Positions 48,907 through 58,731 of a stretch of 58,731 nt of DNA are shown here, one piece after another. The stretch covers positions 1 through 58,731 of the forward strand of contig NZ_JNKA01000001.1 in the NCBI RefSeq assembly GCF_000701865.1, in the 5' to 3' direction. Both the position numbers and the translations under genes were made by a program. The notes beneath the pieces were generated by a model. The model worked only from the letters and a program-made list of their open reading frames with translations, searched no databases and was not told the DNA's origin. The DNA comes from Mycoplasmopsis felis ATCC 23391 (GTDB lineage Bacteria; Bacillota_I; Bacilli_A; Mycoplasmatales; Metamycoplasmataceae). The number at the start of each line of letters is the position of its first letter. Position 1 is the stretch's first letter.

Positions 48907-49854
48907 ATGCTAGAATTAAAAGTTCAATATACAGAAAGAATTGACAAATATATTTCTAATCATTCTGAAATTTCGCGCAATGATATTAAACAATTAATTG
49001 AAGAAAGAGTAGTTTTAGTTGATGATGTTTTAGTTAATAAGCCCAAATTTACTGTAAGAGAAGGTCAAATAATTAAGGTTCTACAAGTTTTGAATAAAGA
49101 AATAAAAATAGAACCTGAAAAAATGGATTTAGATATCATTTATGATGATGAATATTTGTGTGTTATTCATAAACCATCTGGAATGGTAGTTCATCCAGCT
49201 GCAGGTCATACAAATAATACTTTAGCTAATGGACTTTTATATCATTTTAAAAACAACTTATCAGACAAAAATGGATTATTAAGACCAGGGATTGTACATC
49301 GAATTGATAAGGATACATCAGGTTTGTTGGTAATTGCTAAAAATAATCAAGTCCATCAACTATTATCAGAAAAATTTTCTACACATGATATTAACAGAAA
49401 ATATTTAGCTATTTGTGATGGTATTATAGAAGATAAAAAATTGCTTTTAAATCTACCGATAGGAAGATCTACTTCAGATAGACAAATAATGACTGTAACT
49501 AATATAAATTCTAAAAATGCAATAACTCATGTTACATTATTAGATACTTTTTATATAAATAATGAGCCTAAGTCTTTGGTAAAGTGTGAACTGGAAACAG
49601 GTAGAACTCATCAAATTAGAGTACATCTAAAGTACATAGGAAATCCTGTTTATGGAGATCCTATGTATGGGAAAAAAGTAGATGAATTTGGACAAAGATT
49701 ACATGCATATATGTTAGAATTTGAACATCCGATAACAAAGGAGAGTTTGAATTTTTATTGCAAACCACCAAAAGAATTTGACGTATTTAACAACTTTAAT
49801 TTTGATGAATTCATAAAACAAGAAAAGGAGACAAGTGAAAAATTTATACAATAA
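48907..49854 (+). CDS. RluD-family 23S rRNA pseudouridine synthase
   Basis: A 315-aa RNA pseudouridine synthase. The N-terminal S4 domain (RIDKYISNHS...VLVNKPKFTVREGQI) binds RNA; the catalytic motif HRIDKDTSGLLVIAK has Asp134 as nucleophile; ELETGRTHQIRVHLKYIG is the second conserved block. The order is typical of RluD/RluC-class enzymes; which uridines are modified cannot be said (RluD modifies helix 69 of 23S rRNA in E. coli). The mRNA is probably leaderless. It overlaps the next gene by 20 nt. Confidence 0.92.
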   Translation: MLELKVQYTERIDKYISNHSEISRNDIKQLIEERVVLVDDVLVNKPKFTVREGQIIKVLQVLNKEIKIEPEKMDLDIIYDDEYLCVIHKPSGMVVHPAAGHTNNTLANGLLYHFKNNLSDKNGLLRPGIVHRIDKDTSGLLVIAKNNQVHQLLSEKFSTHDINRKYLAICDGIIEDKKLLLNLPIGRSTSDRQIMTVTNINSKNAITHVTLLDTFYINNEPKSLVKCELETGRTHQIRVHLKYIGNPVYGDPMYGKKVDEFGQRLHAYMLEFEHPITKESLNFYCKPPKEFDVFNNFNFDEFIKQEKETSEKFIQ

Positions 49855-50680
49855 CGAAATAAAAACAACATCTGAATTATGAAAAGCACACAATAAAGAA
49901 TTTAAATTATGAGTGTTTTTATACTTGGGTTTAATATTTTTAACAACCTTACTACCAACAATTTATTTGATTTATTTAGGTTCTGCAACACAAGAATATA
50001 TAGAAATGCAAAAAAGATTGACAGAGTTATCTAATAATGAACTTTACCCATCATCTGTTTATGAATCTCAATACATAAGAGAAATAGTATTCACAACGTT
50101 TCAAAATTTATTTTATTGATTTGTTGTAGTTGTTTTTATATTATCAATTAAAAACAGTATAAAAAATAAAAATTTTTCTTATTTATCTTCATGAGTTATT
50201 TGATTAACCTGAATTATGGGATTGATTCACATAATTCGATTTATAATCTTTCTTTCTAGTTCCTTTGATACAACTATTCTAAAAGAATTTTCAATCAGTA
50301 TGTTTTTATTCAGTATAAATATAATTAATGTTATTTTATACTTTATATTAATAGTTTTTGTAGATAGAAAAGTTAAAGCAGTCAAAAAGGCATTTGTATA
50401 TATCCAAACAATAAAAGCAATGGAAGAACTAAGTAAAGAATATATGGAAAATATCAGAACAGGAAATCCATATGCTCCCAGTGGATTTAAAACAGAAACA
50501 AAAAAAGAAGAAAAAAATCAAGAAAACATTGAAGATTCATTTGAATATAAAAAATTAAATGACTTAACACAAGAAGAACTACACTCCATAGCAAAAAAAC
50601 TAAATATAGTTGGTTATGATGAATTAACAAGAGATGAACTAATTAAAAAAATATTAATTTATACAAAAAAAGCAAATTAA
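49835..50680 (+). CDS. Four-helix membrane protein with SAP/Rho-N-like tail
   Basis: A 281-aa protein with no recognised function. It starts at GTG (49835) behind a strong AAAAGGAGA site lying within rluD. Four hydrophobic segments can be seen (about residues 26-50, 92-107, 116-142 and 155-180), with an extracytoplasmic loop after the first. The C-terminal cytoplasmic part has a charged linker and then a helix-extended loop-helix repeat of about 40 residues (LNDLTQEELHSIAKKLNIV, GYDELTRDELIKKIL), resembling the Rho N-terminal/SAP/LEM-type fold that binds nucleic acids. Membrane proteins with such tails recur in mycoplasmas, possibly tethering nucleic acids; this is inference. Three Trp in one helix are TGA-coded. 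Confidence 0.65.
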
Positions 50681-50690
50681 TTTGCTTTTT
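50667..50690 (+). terminator. Intrinsic terminator
   Basis: A perfect 10-bp stem (50667-50676 with 50681-50690, loop TTAA) with A-run and T-run. It includes the stop codon of the four-helix protein. Confidence 0.85.
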
Positions 50691-50768
50691 ATTTACTTTT
50701 TAAAAATCTATTCCATTGTATAATCTTATTATATTACTGTTTGGTAATATAATACATAGAAAGGTTTT

Positions 50769-52646
50769 ATGAATTCACTTAGACATTATGTATTTTTTAT
50801 ACATAAATTAATTTTAAAAAAGAAAAACACAATAATAATTCCAATGATTATATTATTGAGTTCATTTATATTTTTTGGTGTTTTTAGTTTCATAGAAATT
50901 AATAACAACCAAAAATTACTATTTATTTATATATTAGTTTTTATAGAACTATTAATCACTATTTTTTTTGCTGCTTTAAAATCCATTAATGTTTATAAAG
51001 ATTTAGAAGAAGAGGGAATAGAATTATTGACATTATCTAAACCTATTTCTAGAAAAAGCATAATTTGAGGAAAAACTATATCTAACTTATTATTTGCTTT
51101 TTATTGAACTTTAATCATATTAATTAGTAATACAATAATTATTTGAAGTCTTAACATTCTAAATACTCATTGAAATTTAATTTTGATTACTATTGGTGTA
51201 TTTTATTTATCATATATATTATTTGGTTATTTAAGTTCATTGATAGCATACAAGACAAATACTAAAATAGCTATAACATTACCTATTTTATTATTTAGTC
51301 CTCTTGCGATAGGTGGTACAGTTATTTCAGGAAAGAGCACATCTACTGCTAACAATTTTGCATATTATTTAAATATTCCATATGAAAATCACTCCACAGG
51401 AAAAAGATTGAATGCTGAACAGTTTTATTTAAATAATCAAAATGATTCGTATTATATTATTCCTAATGGATATCAAAATGATAATTTTAGAAACGACCAA
51501 AAGAAGTTTTTAAATCTAGCATATTCAAATTCAAAAAACTCTGCTAAAGAATGACAAATTTACTCTTATTTAGTAACACCATATCAAATGTTAGATATTT
51601 TTAATGTAAATAACACAAATATATTTGACACTTTTAGTTCTAATAACACTACGAATTTAAGTAATTATTTATTTTATAATCAACTAGATTCGTTTAGTTA
51701 TAATTATGACTTATTATCAAAATCAAATCTAAAACAATACAATGTAATTGATAAAAGTCAAAGCACTGAATCTACAAACGCAACAGAAACACAACCTGCA
51801 ATAGATGCAGTTATTGTTAATAAAAAAGCATACTTAGTTCCCGGTGCCTTAAAAAACAAATCAATTAAGGAAAATTTAATTAATACAAACATTATCTATG
51901 CAAGAGAAAATGCAGATTCATTTAATGTAGAGTTCCCAGAAGATAATAATTCATTTACAACAACTGATAACTTAGTTGGTGAAATAAAATGACCATATTT
52001 ATTAGATTTATTAGAAAACTTAATTTTCCAAGATTATGCATTGAAGTTTTTTGATGATATTAATAAAAACATTAAAGATTTCTCACAAGAAGAAACAAAA
52101 ATTTACTTTATTGAAAATTTAACTAATGCAATAAATTCTGATTCATCACACTTATTACAAATAAATGATGTTAGTTCAATAGTTTTAAATCCGGCATCAA
52201 TAAAAAACAAGAATATTAAAAATTTAATAGAAAAAAAAGTTTATCTAGCTATTGGTTTATTATATTTTGCATATTTTACATATAATGATTCTAAGTTACT
52301 AGATGCTATCTTATTTAATGAAAACACACAAAATTATGAACCTGAACAATTTTTATTAAAAATTGACAACTATAATTACAAATTAGGTGGTTATGCTTCA
52401 TTTACACCAAAACAAATCATCCAAGAAGAAGAAATAAATGGTTCTAAACAAGCAAAGATAGTTATCAGATATGACCTAAGCAAATCGGATAACTATTTAT
52501 TCCAACCTCTAGAAGAAATTTATGAAATTTCTAGAAGTAATATAAAAGTAGTAGAAAAAAATATTTATTTTGGTATTTGAGGAATATTGGGAATTTTACT
52601 TCTTGTATGAAATAACAAACTATACTATCGTAAGGACTATAAATAA
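50769..52646 (+). CDS. ABC-2-type exporter permease with large extracellular domain
   Basis: A 625-aa membrane protein paired with the ATPase that follows (TAATG overlap). The N-terminal half holds about six helices; LLTLSKPISRKSIIWGK is the coupling-loop motif of ABC-2/NatB-type permeases (family pattern: sP.sR..i..gK). After the sixth helix there is an extracytoplasmic region of about 370 residues, Asn/Ser-rich, then a short helix near residue 600 and a basic C-terminus, giving an unusual arrangement. The -10 (TAATAT-type) and GAAAGG binding site sit just upstream. Substrate unknown; genes behind it suggest a role with surface proteins. Confidence 0.78.
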
Positions 52647-53353
52647 TGGAAAATATTTTACAGGTTAAGAATTTGACAAAAATTTATAAATCAAGAAAAG
52701 ATAAAGCAGGTATTTTTGATTTAACCTTTAATGTTCCTAAAGGTTCTTTCCATGCTTTTATAGGAGAAAACGGAGCAGGTAAAACAACAACAATTAAAAC
52801 TATTATTGGTTCTTATATAAATTATAGTGGTCAGATAGTTCTCAACGGAATAAATATCCAAAAACCCCAAAGCAGACAAAAATTAGGTTATGTACCAGAA
52901 AACACAATTTTTCCAAAAGAGATGAATACTTTTGAATACTTAAAGTTTTTAGGAATGTTCACAGGTCTTAATAAAAACCAAGTTAATAAAAAAATAGATG
53001 AATTATTAAGTAAATTTGAAATAACTGATTTAAAATATAAAAAACCTTTTGAATTTTCATCAGGCCAAAAGAAAAAAGTTTTACTTATTCAAGCTTTATT
53101 AAATGATCCAGAAATAATAGTTCTAGATGAACCAGCAGCAAACTTAGATCCAACTGCTAGATATCAATTATTTTCAATATTACAAGAATTAAACCAAAAT
53201 GGTACTACTATATTTATAAGTTCACATATATTAAGTGAAATAGATAAATTTGTTGATTCTTTTACATTAATTCATAAAGGAAAAATCGTTTATTCAGGAG
53301 TTAAAACAAAAAGTTTAGAGGAAATTTTTTATGAAAAAATTATTCAAAACTAG
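52646..53353 (+). CDS. ABC exporter ATPase
   Basis: A 235-aa single NBD of the CcmA/NatA-type exporters. Walker A GENGAGKTTT (39-48), Q-loop YVPENTIFP, signature FSSGQKKKV, with SSGQ in place of LSGGQ, Walker B IIVLDEPAANLDP, and H-loop SSHILSEI. Translationally coupled to the permease (TAATG). The end overlaps the start of the first aromatic-motif gene by 23 nt, so all five genes form one operon. Confidence 0.92.
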   Translation: MENILQVKNLTKIYKSRKDKAGIFDLTFNVPKGSFHAFIGENGAGKTTTIKTIIGSYINYSGQIVLNGINIQKPQSRQKLGYVPENTIFPKEMNTFEYLKFLGMFTGLNKNQVNKKIDELLSKFEITDLKYKKPFEFSSGQKKKVLLIQALLNDPEIIVLDEPAANLDPTARYQLFSILQELNQNGTTIFISSHILSEIDKFVDSFTLIHKGKIVYSGVKTKSLEEIFYEKIIQN

Positions 53354-54815
53354 TATTTGATTTGCTTGTTTTGCATCAATAACAACCGGAATAATATGAA
53401 TAGGTGAATTATCAAAAAGATACCAAAGAAAACAAGAATTTACAAACCCTCCAAAACTAAATCATAATTATGCAGATTTTTTAAACAAAATAACAAAAAA
53501 TGAAAGTCAGGGTGACCTAATATTAAATAAATATATTTTTAAAGAAAACACTATAGAAAAAGTTGATTTTCTTAATAAGCAATCTCAAATTAGTGATACT
53601 ACTTTTTCAGAAATTAATTCATCTTTAACATTTGCTCCTTTATTTGTGTATGTTTCTGATAGTAATAGAAATGAGATTTTAGGAAAATACGCATTAAGAG
53701 GGTCTAAAAAAATAAAAGATATATTAGAAAATAATTGATATTGATATTTAAATAACATACATAAATTTACATTTCAACTAAACCCATTTAACTGAAGATT
53801 TAATGATACTTTAATAATAAATGAAGAAACAAAGGAAAGTATTAAAGATGTCTTTTTAAAACAATTATCTTTAGAAAATGAAAATCAAGAAATAAAAGAT
53901 AATTCTAATTTATTATTTCAATTAAAAGAACTAAATATCCAGAAATTTCATGAAATAGATTTCTTAGAAATTCTTCCAGAAGAATACAGAGATATTGCTC
54001 AAGATCAAAATAAATATAAAGAAGGAAAAATATTATTTTGAGAAGACAAAACCGGTGTTTTATTAATTTCTTATTTATTTAATATTGAGCACAATAATAC
54101 AACTGAAACAAAACTATTTATTTTGCCGGAAATATTAGTTCCAACAAACAAAACCTCAGATAATGTAAATAATTTAATTTCAAAAATAAAAGAATATTAC
54201 ATAGAGGTTTTTAACAAAGAAAATGAAACGGCAATTTCTAGTGAAGCAGAGAATTTTAAAGAAAATGCAGATACTCTTTTACAAGACGAAAGTATAAAAA
54301 ACAATAAGTATTTTAATGAAAATGAAATTAATAAATATTTAGCTAAATTAAATGAAATAAGTCAAATAGAAGAAGAAAAAGATGATATTTTATTTGAAAT
54401 AGGTGAAATATTTGATTCTATTCCATCTAGTGAAAAAACAAATAGAAGAGTATTTTCAAGATTTCGTTTTATAAAATCAGGGTTAGAAAAGTTTGTTAAG
54501 GATTTATTATCTAATGATCAAAATTATGAAGAAGATAGTTTTGAAGGAAAATTAATAAGCGCTTGAAGATTATATGAAAATATTGATTCTAAAGATGAAC
54601 AAATAAATCAAATCAACCAAAATATAGAAATACCCGCATATATAAAATTTAAAGCGAGACAGAGAATTTATCAAAAACATAATGATGAAGTATTTATGAC
54701 TTTGTTTAATAATGAAAATTATTCTGAAGTCTTATATAACTCGGTTTTAAAATTTAATAAATCATTTGAAAATAAATTAAACAGATTCACATTGGGAGCA
54801 GCAAATGAAATTTAA
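53331..54815 (+). CDS. Aromatic-motif membrane protein, paralog A
   Basis: A 494-aa protein with an N-terminal helix (about 7-27) and a long hydrophilic exterior. No lipobox is clear (WFAC before the Cys is poor), so it is probably an uncleaved membrane-anchored protein. At residues 135-149 it has NNWYWYLNNIHKFTF, a Trp/Tyr/Phe-rich motif also present in the next two proteins. The remainder is Glu/Asn/Lys-rich helix. Binding site AGAGGAA within the ATPase gene; overlaps the next gene by 11 nt. Such proteins are named aromatic motif membrane proteins in some mycoplasma annotations; function unknown. Confidence 0.72.
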
Positions 54816-55791
54816 AAAAACATTAAGTAGCATACTTCTATTTAGTCCTTTTGTTGCTTTGTCATGTGCCAATTATTCACATGAAAATGTAAGAAGCCTA
54901 AGTAAAATAATTTCAAACCAAGATGAAATTTTAGGTACCACTGAAGAAAAACAAAGAAAAAACACAACAAGAATATTAGAAAATTTATTAAATGATTTAT
55001 TTAAATTTAATCCAATAAGAATACAAAAGTTTAAAGAAGAACAAGAACAAAATAAAACTTTAATTAAAGAGGAGTTTAAAAAGGTAGCTACAGAATTTAA
55101 GAATTTAGTAGATCAAGACAAATTAAATAAACTAATTCAAGAAATTAGAGATATTGAAGAAGAATTAAGATCACTTCGTTTTGATCCGAGAAAAAACTCT
55201 GAAGAAATCAAAGAAAATCAGGATAGATTAAAAGAAATTCTTTTAGAATTACAACCAATACGTCAAAAACAATTAGAATATATTCAAAAACAAAATGAAT
55301 TCTATTCAAAAAATTGATACTATTTTTTAACTAATTTAAATGAATTTGAATTTCAAACAATAGAATATGTTTATGATGGTTTGCAAAATGGAAAAACAGC
55401 AAGTTCAGAATATAAAAATATAATTGATGAAAAAGCACCATATAAAAACTTTGAATTTAAAGATTCATTTTTAGAATCAATGCAACAAGGTGATGAGAGT
55501 AAAGAATTTAGAGGCGGAGTTATTTATTATATTCGTAAAGATAAATTAATATTTAGAATTATCATAAGTCAAACAGATACAGAAAACCCATTGATTTCAA
55601 TAAAAGCAATAAATTGATATTTCGGTAATTCTAAAGCAAATGTTTTATCATTACAAGTTATTTCTTCTGTAATACATGCACTGTTTATTCATCAATGACC
55701 AAACTCAAATAATGAATTCGAAAATATAATGGTCAAAAAACAAAAATATGGTGAACCAGCATTTGTTTTTGGTTATTATAAAGGAGAATAA
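54805..55791 (+). CDS. Aromatic-motif lipoprotein, paralog B
   Basis: A 328-aa lipoprotein: signal peptide with lipobox VALSC and a following charged coiled-coil region with many Gln/Glu/Arg (about 70-165). The aromatic motif KNWYYFLTNLNEFEF is at 170-184. It is followed by a second region with RGGVIYYIRKD, NWYFGNSKANVLSLQV and HQWPNSNNEFENI. The stop overlaps the next ATG (TAATG). No function is known. The N-terminal coiled coil is an extension relative to its paralogs, shifting the motif about 35 residues to the right. Confidence 0.75.
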
Positions 55792-56720
55792 TGAAAAATA
55801 AATTAATTAAATTAATAGCAACTTTTTCACTTTTCTCATTTTTAATTCCTCTTTCAATATCTTGTACACAAAAAACAAAAAACGAAATTAAATATAGTAA
55901 AACTATAGAAGTAAATGCTAATGAAGAAAAATGAAACTCTTTTGTAAATCAAAAACATATTCAATACATATTAAATAAGTTATATAGCAATGAACAAGAA
56001 ATTAATGATTATATTAATTCACAAAAAGAAATTAATGTTAATGAGTATTTAAAAAATTTAAAGACATGATTTAGATATGCAAATAATATTATTAGACCTC
56101 ATGATAGAGGAAGATTTGATTTTCAAACATTTAAAACATTAAGAAATTTTACAACCCAAAAAGGTGATGAGGCAATCTCGAAATTATTAACCGAAAATTG
56201 ACTATTTTATTTATTTAATATAGATAAATTCAAGTTTATACAATATCCAGACATACAAACTGATGAATTTGCAATTCAAGACAACCAAGATGAAGTAGAA
56301 TCAAAGCAAAAAATCTTTAGTGACTTTTATTCACCTGAATCAAATTTGATTCTAGATTATGTTATTCAAGAAAGGGTTAATAAAGAAGTTGATGAAGATG
56401 AAGAAAATTATAAAAAAATAGAAGAAAGAATTTACTTTTTAACAAATGAAGGTTATATCTTTAGATTAGATTTAGAAGTAAAAATAAATAAAGATAAAAA
56501 AACTATAATAAAAAATGAAGTCTTTCAATACATAAATACTTATCCAAAATTATTAATATCAGAAAACAAACTAAATAATTTTAGTTTAAATGAATATATT
56601 CGTTCTACTCAAGATTGACCAAGCGCAAATTTAACTTACTCTGGTGCAACAAAATCTAATTTTGATGAATTAAACGGTGGAAGAAATATTAGATATACAT
56701 TAATAGATGCTAATAATTAA
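55791..56720 (+). CDS. Aromatic-motif lipoprotein, paralog C
   Basis: A 309-aa lipoprotein with signal peptide and lipobox LSISC (Cys25). The aromatic motif [15 protein letters not shown] is at 136-150, at the same distance from the N-terminus as in paralog A. The C-terminal part has [18 protein letters not shown], comparable in position to the IYYIRKDKLIFRI stretch of paralog B, and ends with [12 protein letters not shown], comparable to HQWPNSN. Last gene of the exporter operon. Role unknown; co-expression with the exporter suggests joint surface function. Confidence 0.75.
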
Positions 56721-56740
56721 AAGTGGTTATCCACTTTTTT
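56719..56740 (+). terminator. Terminator of the exporter operon
   Basis: A perfect 8-bp stem (56719-56726 with 56731-56738, loop TTAT) with a following T-run. Confidence 0.85.
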
Positions 56741-56775
56741 TGTTTATTTTTAGTAAGTCACACAGCTTTTTTTAT

Positions 56776-56781
56776 TATAAT
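56776..56781 (+). promoter_or_regulatory. -10 box of recA
   Basis: TATAAT 12 nt before the ATG. The ribosome binding site GGAGGA (56785-56790) falls at or before the expected transcription start, so the true start may be heterogeneous. No LexA/SOS-type box is visible. Confidence 0.45.
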
Positions 56782-56793
56782 TGCGGAGGAATA

Positions 56794-57765
56794 ATGCAAA
56801 ACAAAAAAGATATTATAAGTAGTGCAATAAATCAAATAGAAAAAAAATTTGGTAAAGAATCAGTTATGTTATTAGGAGAAGTGCCGGATTTAGCAATAGA
56901 AACATTTCGTTCAGGTAGTCATACATTGGATAAGTTACTTGGTGGTGGTTATCCTAAAGGAAGAATTATAGAAATTTACGGACCTGAAAGTTGTGGTAAA
57001 ACAACACTATCTTTACATGCAATTGCTGAAGTACAAAAAAACGGAGGTGTAGCAGCATTCATAGATGCTGAACACTCAATAGACCCTTTATTTGCTTCTA
57101 AAATAGGGGTTGATATCAATAATTTAATCTTATCTCAGCCCGATAGTGGTGAACAAGCTCTAGAAATAGTGGATATATTAGCAAAGACTGGTTCATTAGA
57201 TTTAATTGTTGTAGATAGTGTAGCAGCACTGGTTCCTGAAGCAGAATTAAATGGGGAGATGACAGATCAACAAATAGGTGCTCAAGCACGTTTGATGTCA
57301 AAGGCTTTAAGAAAAATAACAGGAAACTTGAATAAAAATAAAACTACAATTATTTTTATTAATCAAATTAGAGAAAAAGTTGGAGTAATCTTTGGTAATC
57401 CAGAAACAACCCCGGGAGGAAGGGCGCTGAAATTTTATTCAAGTATAAGAATAGAAGTAAGAAAAGGTCAACAAATAGTTGAAGACAAAGAAATAATAGG
57501 ATCAGAAGTTAAATTTAAAGTAGTTAAAAACAAAATTTCAACTCCTTACAAAACGGGAACAAGTGAATTTTATTTTAATAAGGGATTAGATAAACTTGGT
57601 GAAATAATAGATTTAGCAACAGAAAAAGAGATTCTTGATAAACGCGGTGCATGATATAGCTATAATGGTGAGAACATAGCACAAGGAAAAACTAAACTAA
57701 GAGAATATTTATTAACAAACCAAGAAATTTATAATAAAATTTATGAACAAGTAATGGAAAAATAG
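56794..57765 (+). CDS. recA: Recombinase RecA
   Basis: A 323-aa strand-exchange protein. I chose ATG at 56794 behind GGAGGA; the longer in-frame start at 56707 gives a non-RecA leader. Walker A is GPESCGKTT (63-71; usually GPESSGKTT, so Cys68 replaces Ser). The [18 protein letters not shown] (Walker B) and loop L2 region with [22 protein letters not shown] follow. The C-terminal acidic tail is short, as in mycoplasmas. The final 37 codons follow a Trp TGA. With no lexA in view, SOS control is not expected. Confidence 0.96.
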
Positions 57766-57780
57766 CTTTTGCTATTTTTT
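57758..57780 (+). terminator. Terminator of recA
   Basis: A perfect 9-bp stem (57758-57766 with 57771-57779, loop TTTT) including the stop codon, followed by T-rich sequence. Confidence 0.85.
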
Positions 57781-57812
57781 TATATTATAATAATCATAAT
57801 TAAGGAAATATT

Positions 57813-58634
57813 ATGGAATTAAAAATCTTATTTATAGGTGATATTTTTGGTTTACCAGGAATAGTTACTATAGAAAAACATCTCCAACGAATTGTAAAAA
57901 AACATAATATAGATTTTGTAATAGCGCAAGGAGAGAATATAACAGGTCGAAAAGGTCTTAACGAACTAGATTATATTAGATTAACAAAAGCAGGTATAAA
58001 TTGTTTTACAATGGGTAATCACGTTTGAGCAAATGAGGATATTTATAATTTTATTCATAATTCAAATGTAATCAGACCGCTTAATATAATGAGTATTTAT
58101 CCAGGTGTAGGTTCAAAGATATTTGAAATAAAGAATTTTAGACTCAGAGTAAGTAGTTTATTAGGTCAAACTTTTAATGAATTACTTGAACCTTGAAAAC
58201 AAACAACGGCCGGTTCATTTATTGATGCATTTGATGAAATTAATGAAAATAAAAATCATGATTTTCACTTAATTGATTTCCATGCAGAAACAACAAGTGA
58301 AAAATATGCTTTTGCTTTGTATGTAGATGGCCAAGTAGATGCTTTTTGTGGAACACATACCCATGTTCAAACAAACGATGCTCATATATTACCTAACGGA
58401 ACTGCTTATATTACTGATGTTGGTATGACCGGACCAATAGATTCTGCAATAGGTGTAGAAACATCAGTTATAATAAATAGATTAATAAATCCAAATAAAA
58501 AAACAAAATTCTATATCAGCAATAACAATACCCAACTTAATGCTGTTGTCATAACACTAACAAAAAATGGATTGGAAAACAAAAGACATAAGATAGAAAA
58601 GATAAACTTAACAAATTTAGAAATTTATAAATAA
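57813..58634 (+). CDS. ymdB: YmdB-family metallophosphoesterase
   Basis: A 273-aa cytoplasmic metallophosphoesterase of the TIGR00282/YmdB family, with cyclic-nucleotide (2',3'-cAMP/3',5'-cAMP) phosphodiesterase activity shown in Bacillus. Metal ligands are visible: Asp10 in FIGDIFG, Glu41-Asn42 in QGENITG, Asn69-His70 in GNHVW, IDFHAE, and GTHTHVQTNDA. Normal length. The recA-ymdB order parallels recA-rny-ymdB of Firmicutes, with rny not present between them. Binding site AAGGAA. Confidence 0.93.
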
Positions 58635-58648
58635 TTTAAAAAAATATT

Positions 58649-58674
58649 TTGAAAAAAATTTTTAGTGTTATAAT
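58649..58674 (+). promoter_or_regulatory. rRNA-type promoter
   Basis: Extended -10 TGTTATAAT (58666-58674) with TTGAAA at 58649-58654 (spacer only 14 nt, so the extended -10 probably matters more). Confidence 0.65.
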
Positions 58675-58693
58675 ATTCAAGCAAACAAAAAAA

Positions 58694-58712
58694 GTTCTTT
58701 GAAAACTAGATA
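58694..58712 (+). promoter_or_regulatory. Pre-16S rRNA leader element
   Basis: GTTCTTTGAAAACTAGATA, the conserved motif found upstream of 16S and 23S genes in Firmicutes and mollicutes. A 16S gene is expected just beyond the window end. Confidence 0.65.
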
Positions 58713-58731
58713 TATACAAAAACATGACAGT

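Noticed and set aside
56707-56793. Longer RecA start at 56707
   Set aside because: The extra 29 residues are unlike RecA and cross the upstream terminator; the ATG at 56794 has GGAGGA.

Overview
The window is from a wall-less mollicute of the Mycoplasma hominis-type lineages (Mycoplasmopsis/Metamycoplasma-like). TGA is read as tryptophan throughout: almost every long gene has in-frame TGA codons at conserved Trp positions, and two adjacent genes even begin ATG-TGA. The DNA is very AT-rich, lipoproteins carry mycoplasma lipoboxes, and the gene content (dnaA-dnaN, ftsH, lon, nucleoside ABC uptake, hpt/upp salvage, DUF31-type surface proteases) fits. All coordinates below use genetic code 4, so genes are much longer than standard-code ORFs suggest.

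Layout. An origin region with DnaA-box inverted repeats lies at about 22.9 kb, next to dnaA. Left of it every gene is on the minus strand: recD2-like helicase, pth, tilS and ftsH; a giant FtsX/MacB-type ABC exporter (2643-aa permease plus ATPase); inorganic pyrophosphatase; and a nucleoside-type ABC importer (BMP lipoprotein, ATPase, two permeases) followed by a DUF3137-like membrane protein. Right of the origin most genes are on the plus strand: dnaA, dnaN and an S4 protein; the mnmA-alaS-ruvX-methyltransferase-like-greA operon; hpt; a DUF31-type serine protease lipoprotein; a 1952-aa membrane-anchored protease of the same class; rluD and a membrane protein; an ABC exporter with three paralogous surface proteins; then recA and ymdB. 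Two minus-strand blocks interrupt this: a two-gene chromate-type transporter (25960-27233) and upp-leuS-lon-amino acid permease (35480-42612). The window ends at what looks like an rRNA promoter and pre-16S leader.

How the genes work together. Scavenging is prominent: the BMP/ABC importer brings in nucleosides, Hpt and Upp convert bases to nucleotides, and the amino acid permease supplies the translation machinery (AlaRS, LeuRS, MnmA, TilS, Pth, RluD). Quality control is covered by FtsH and Lon. The surface is shaped by two serine proteases and by two ABC systems with large extracellular parts.

Most notable observations: a G7 tract inside the lipoprotein protease gene and an A12 tract in the BMP promoter (both possible phase-variation switches); a nucleoside ABC ATPase with two hydrophobic helices inserted into its second nucleotide-binding domain; a LeuRS whose editing-site motifs are eroded; three consecutive paralogous proteins sharing a Trp/Tyr/Phe-rich motif behind an ABC exporter; and several genes with a -10 box 6-11 nt from the start codon, suggesting leaderless mRNAs.
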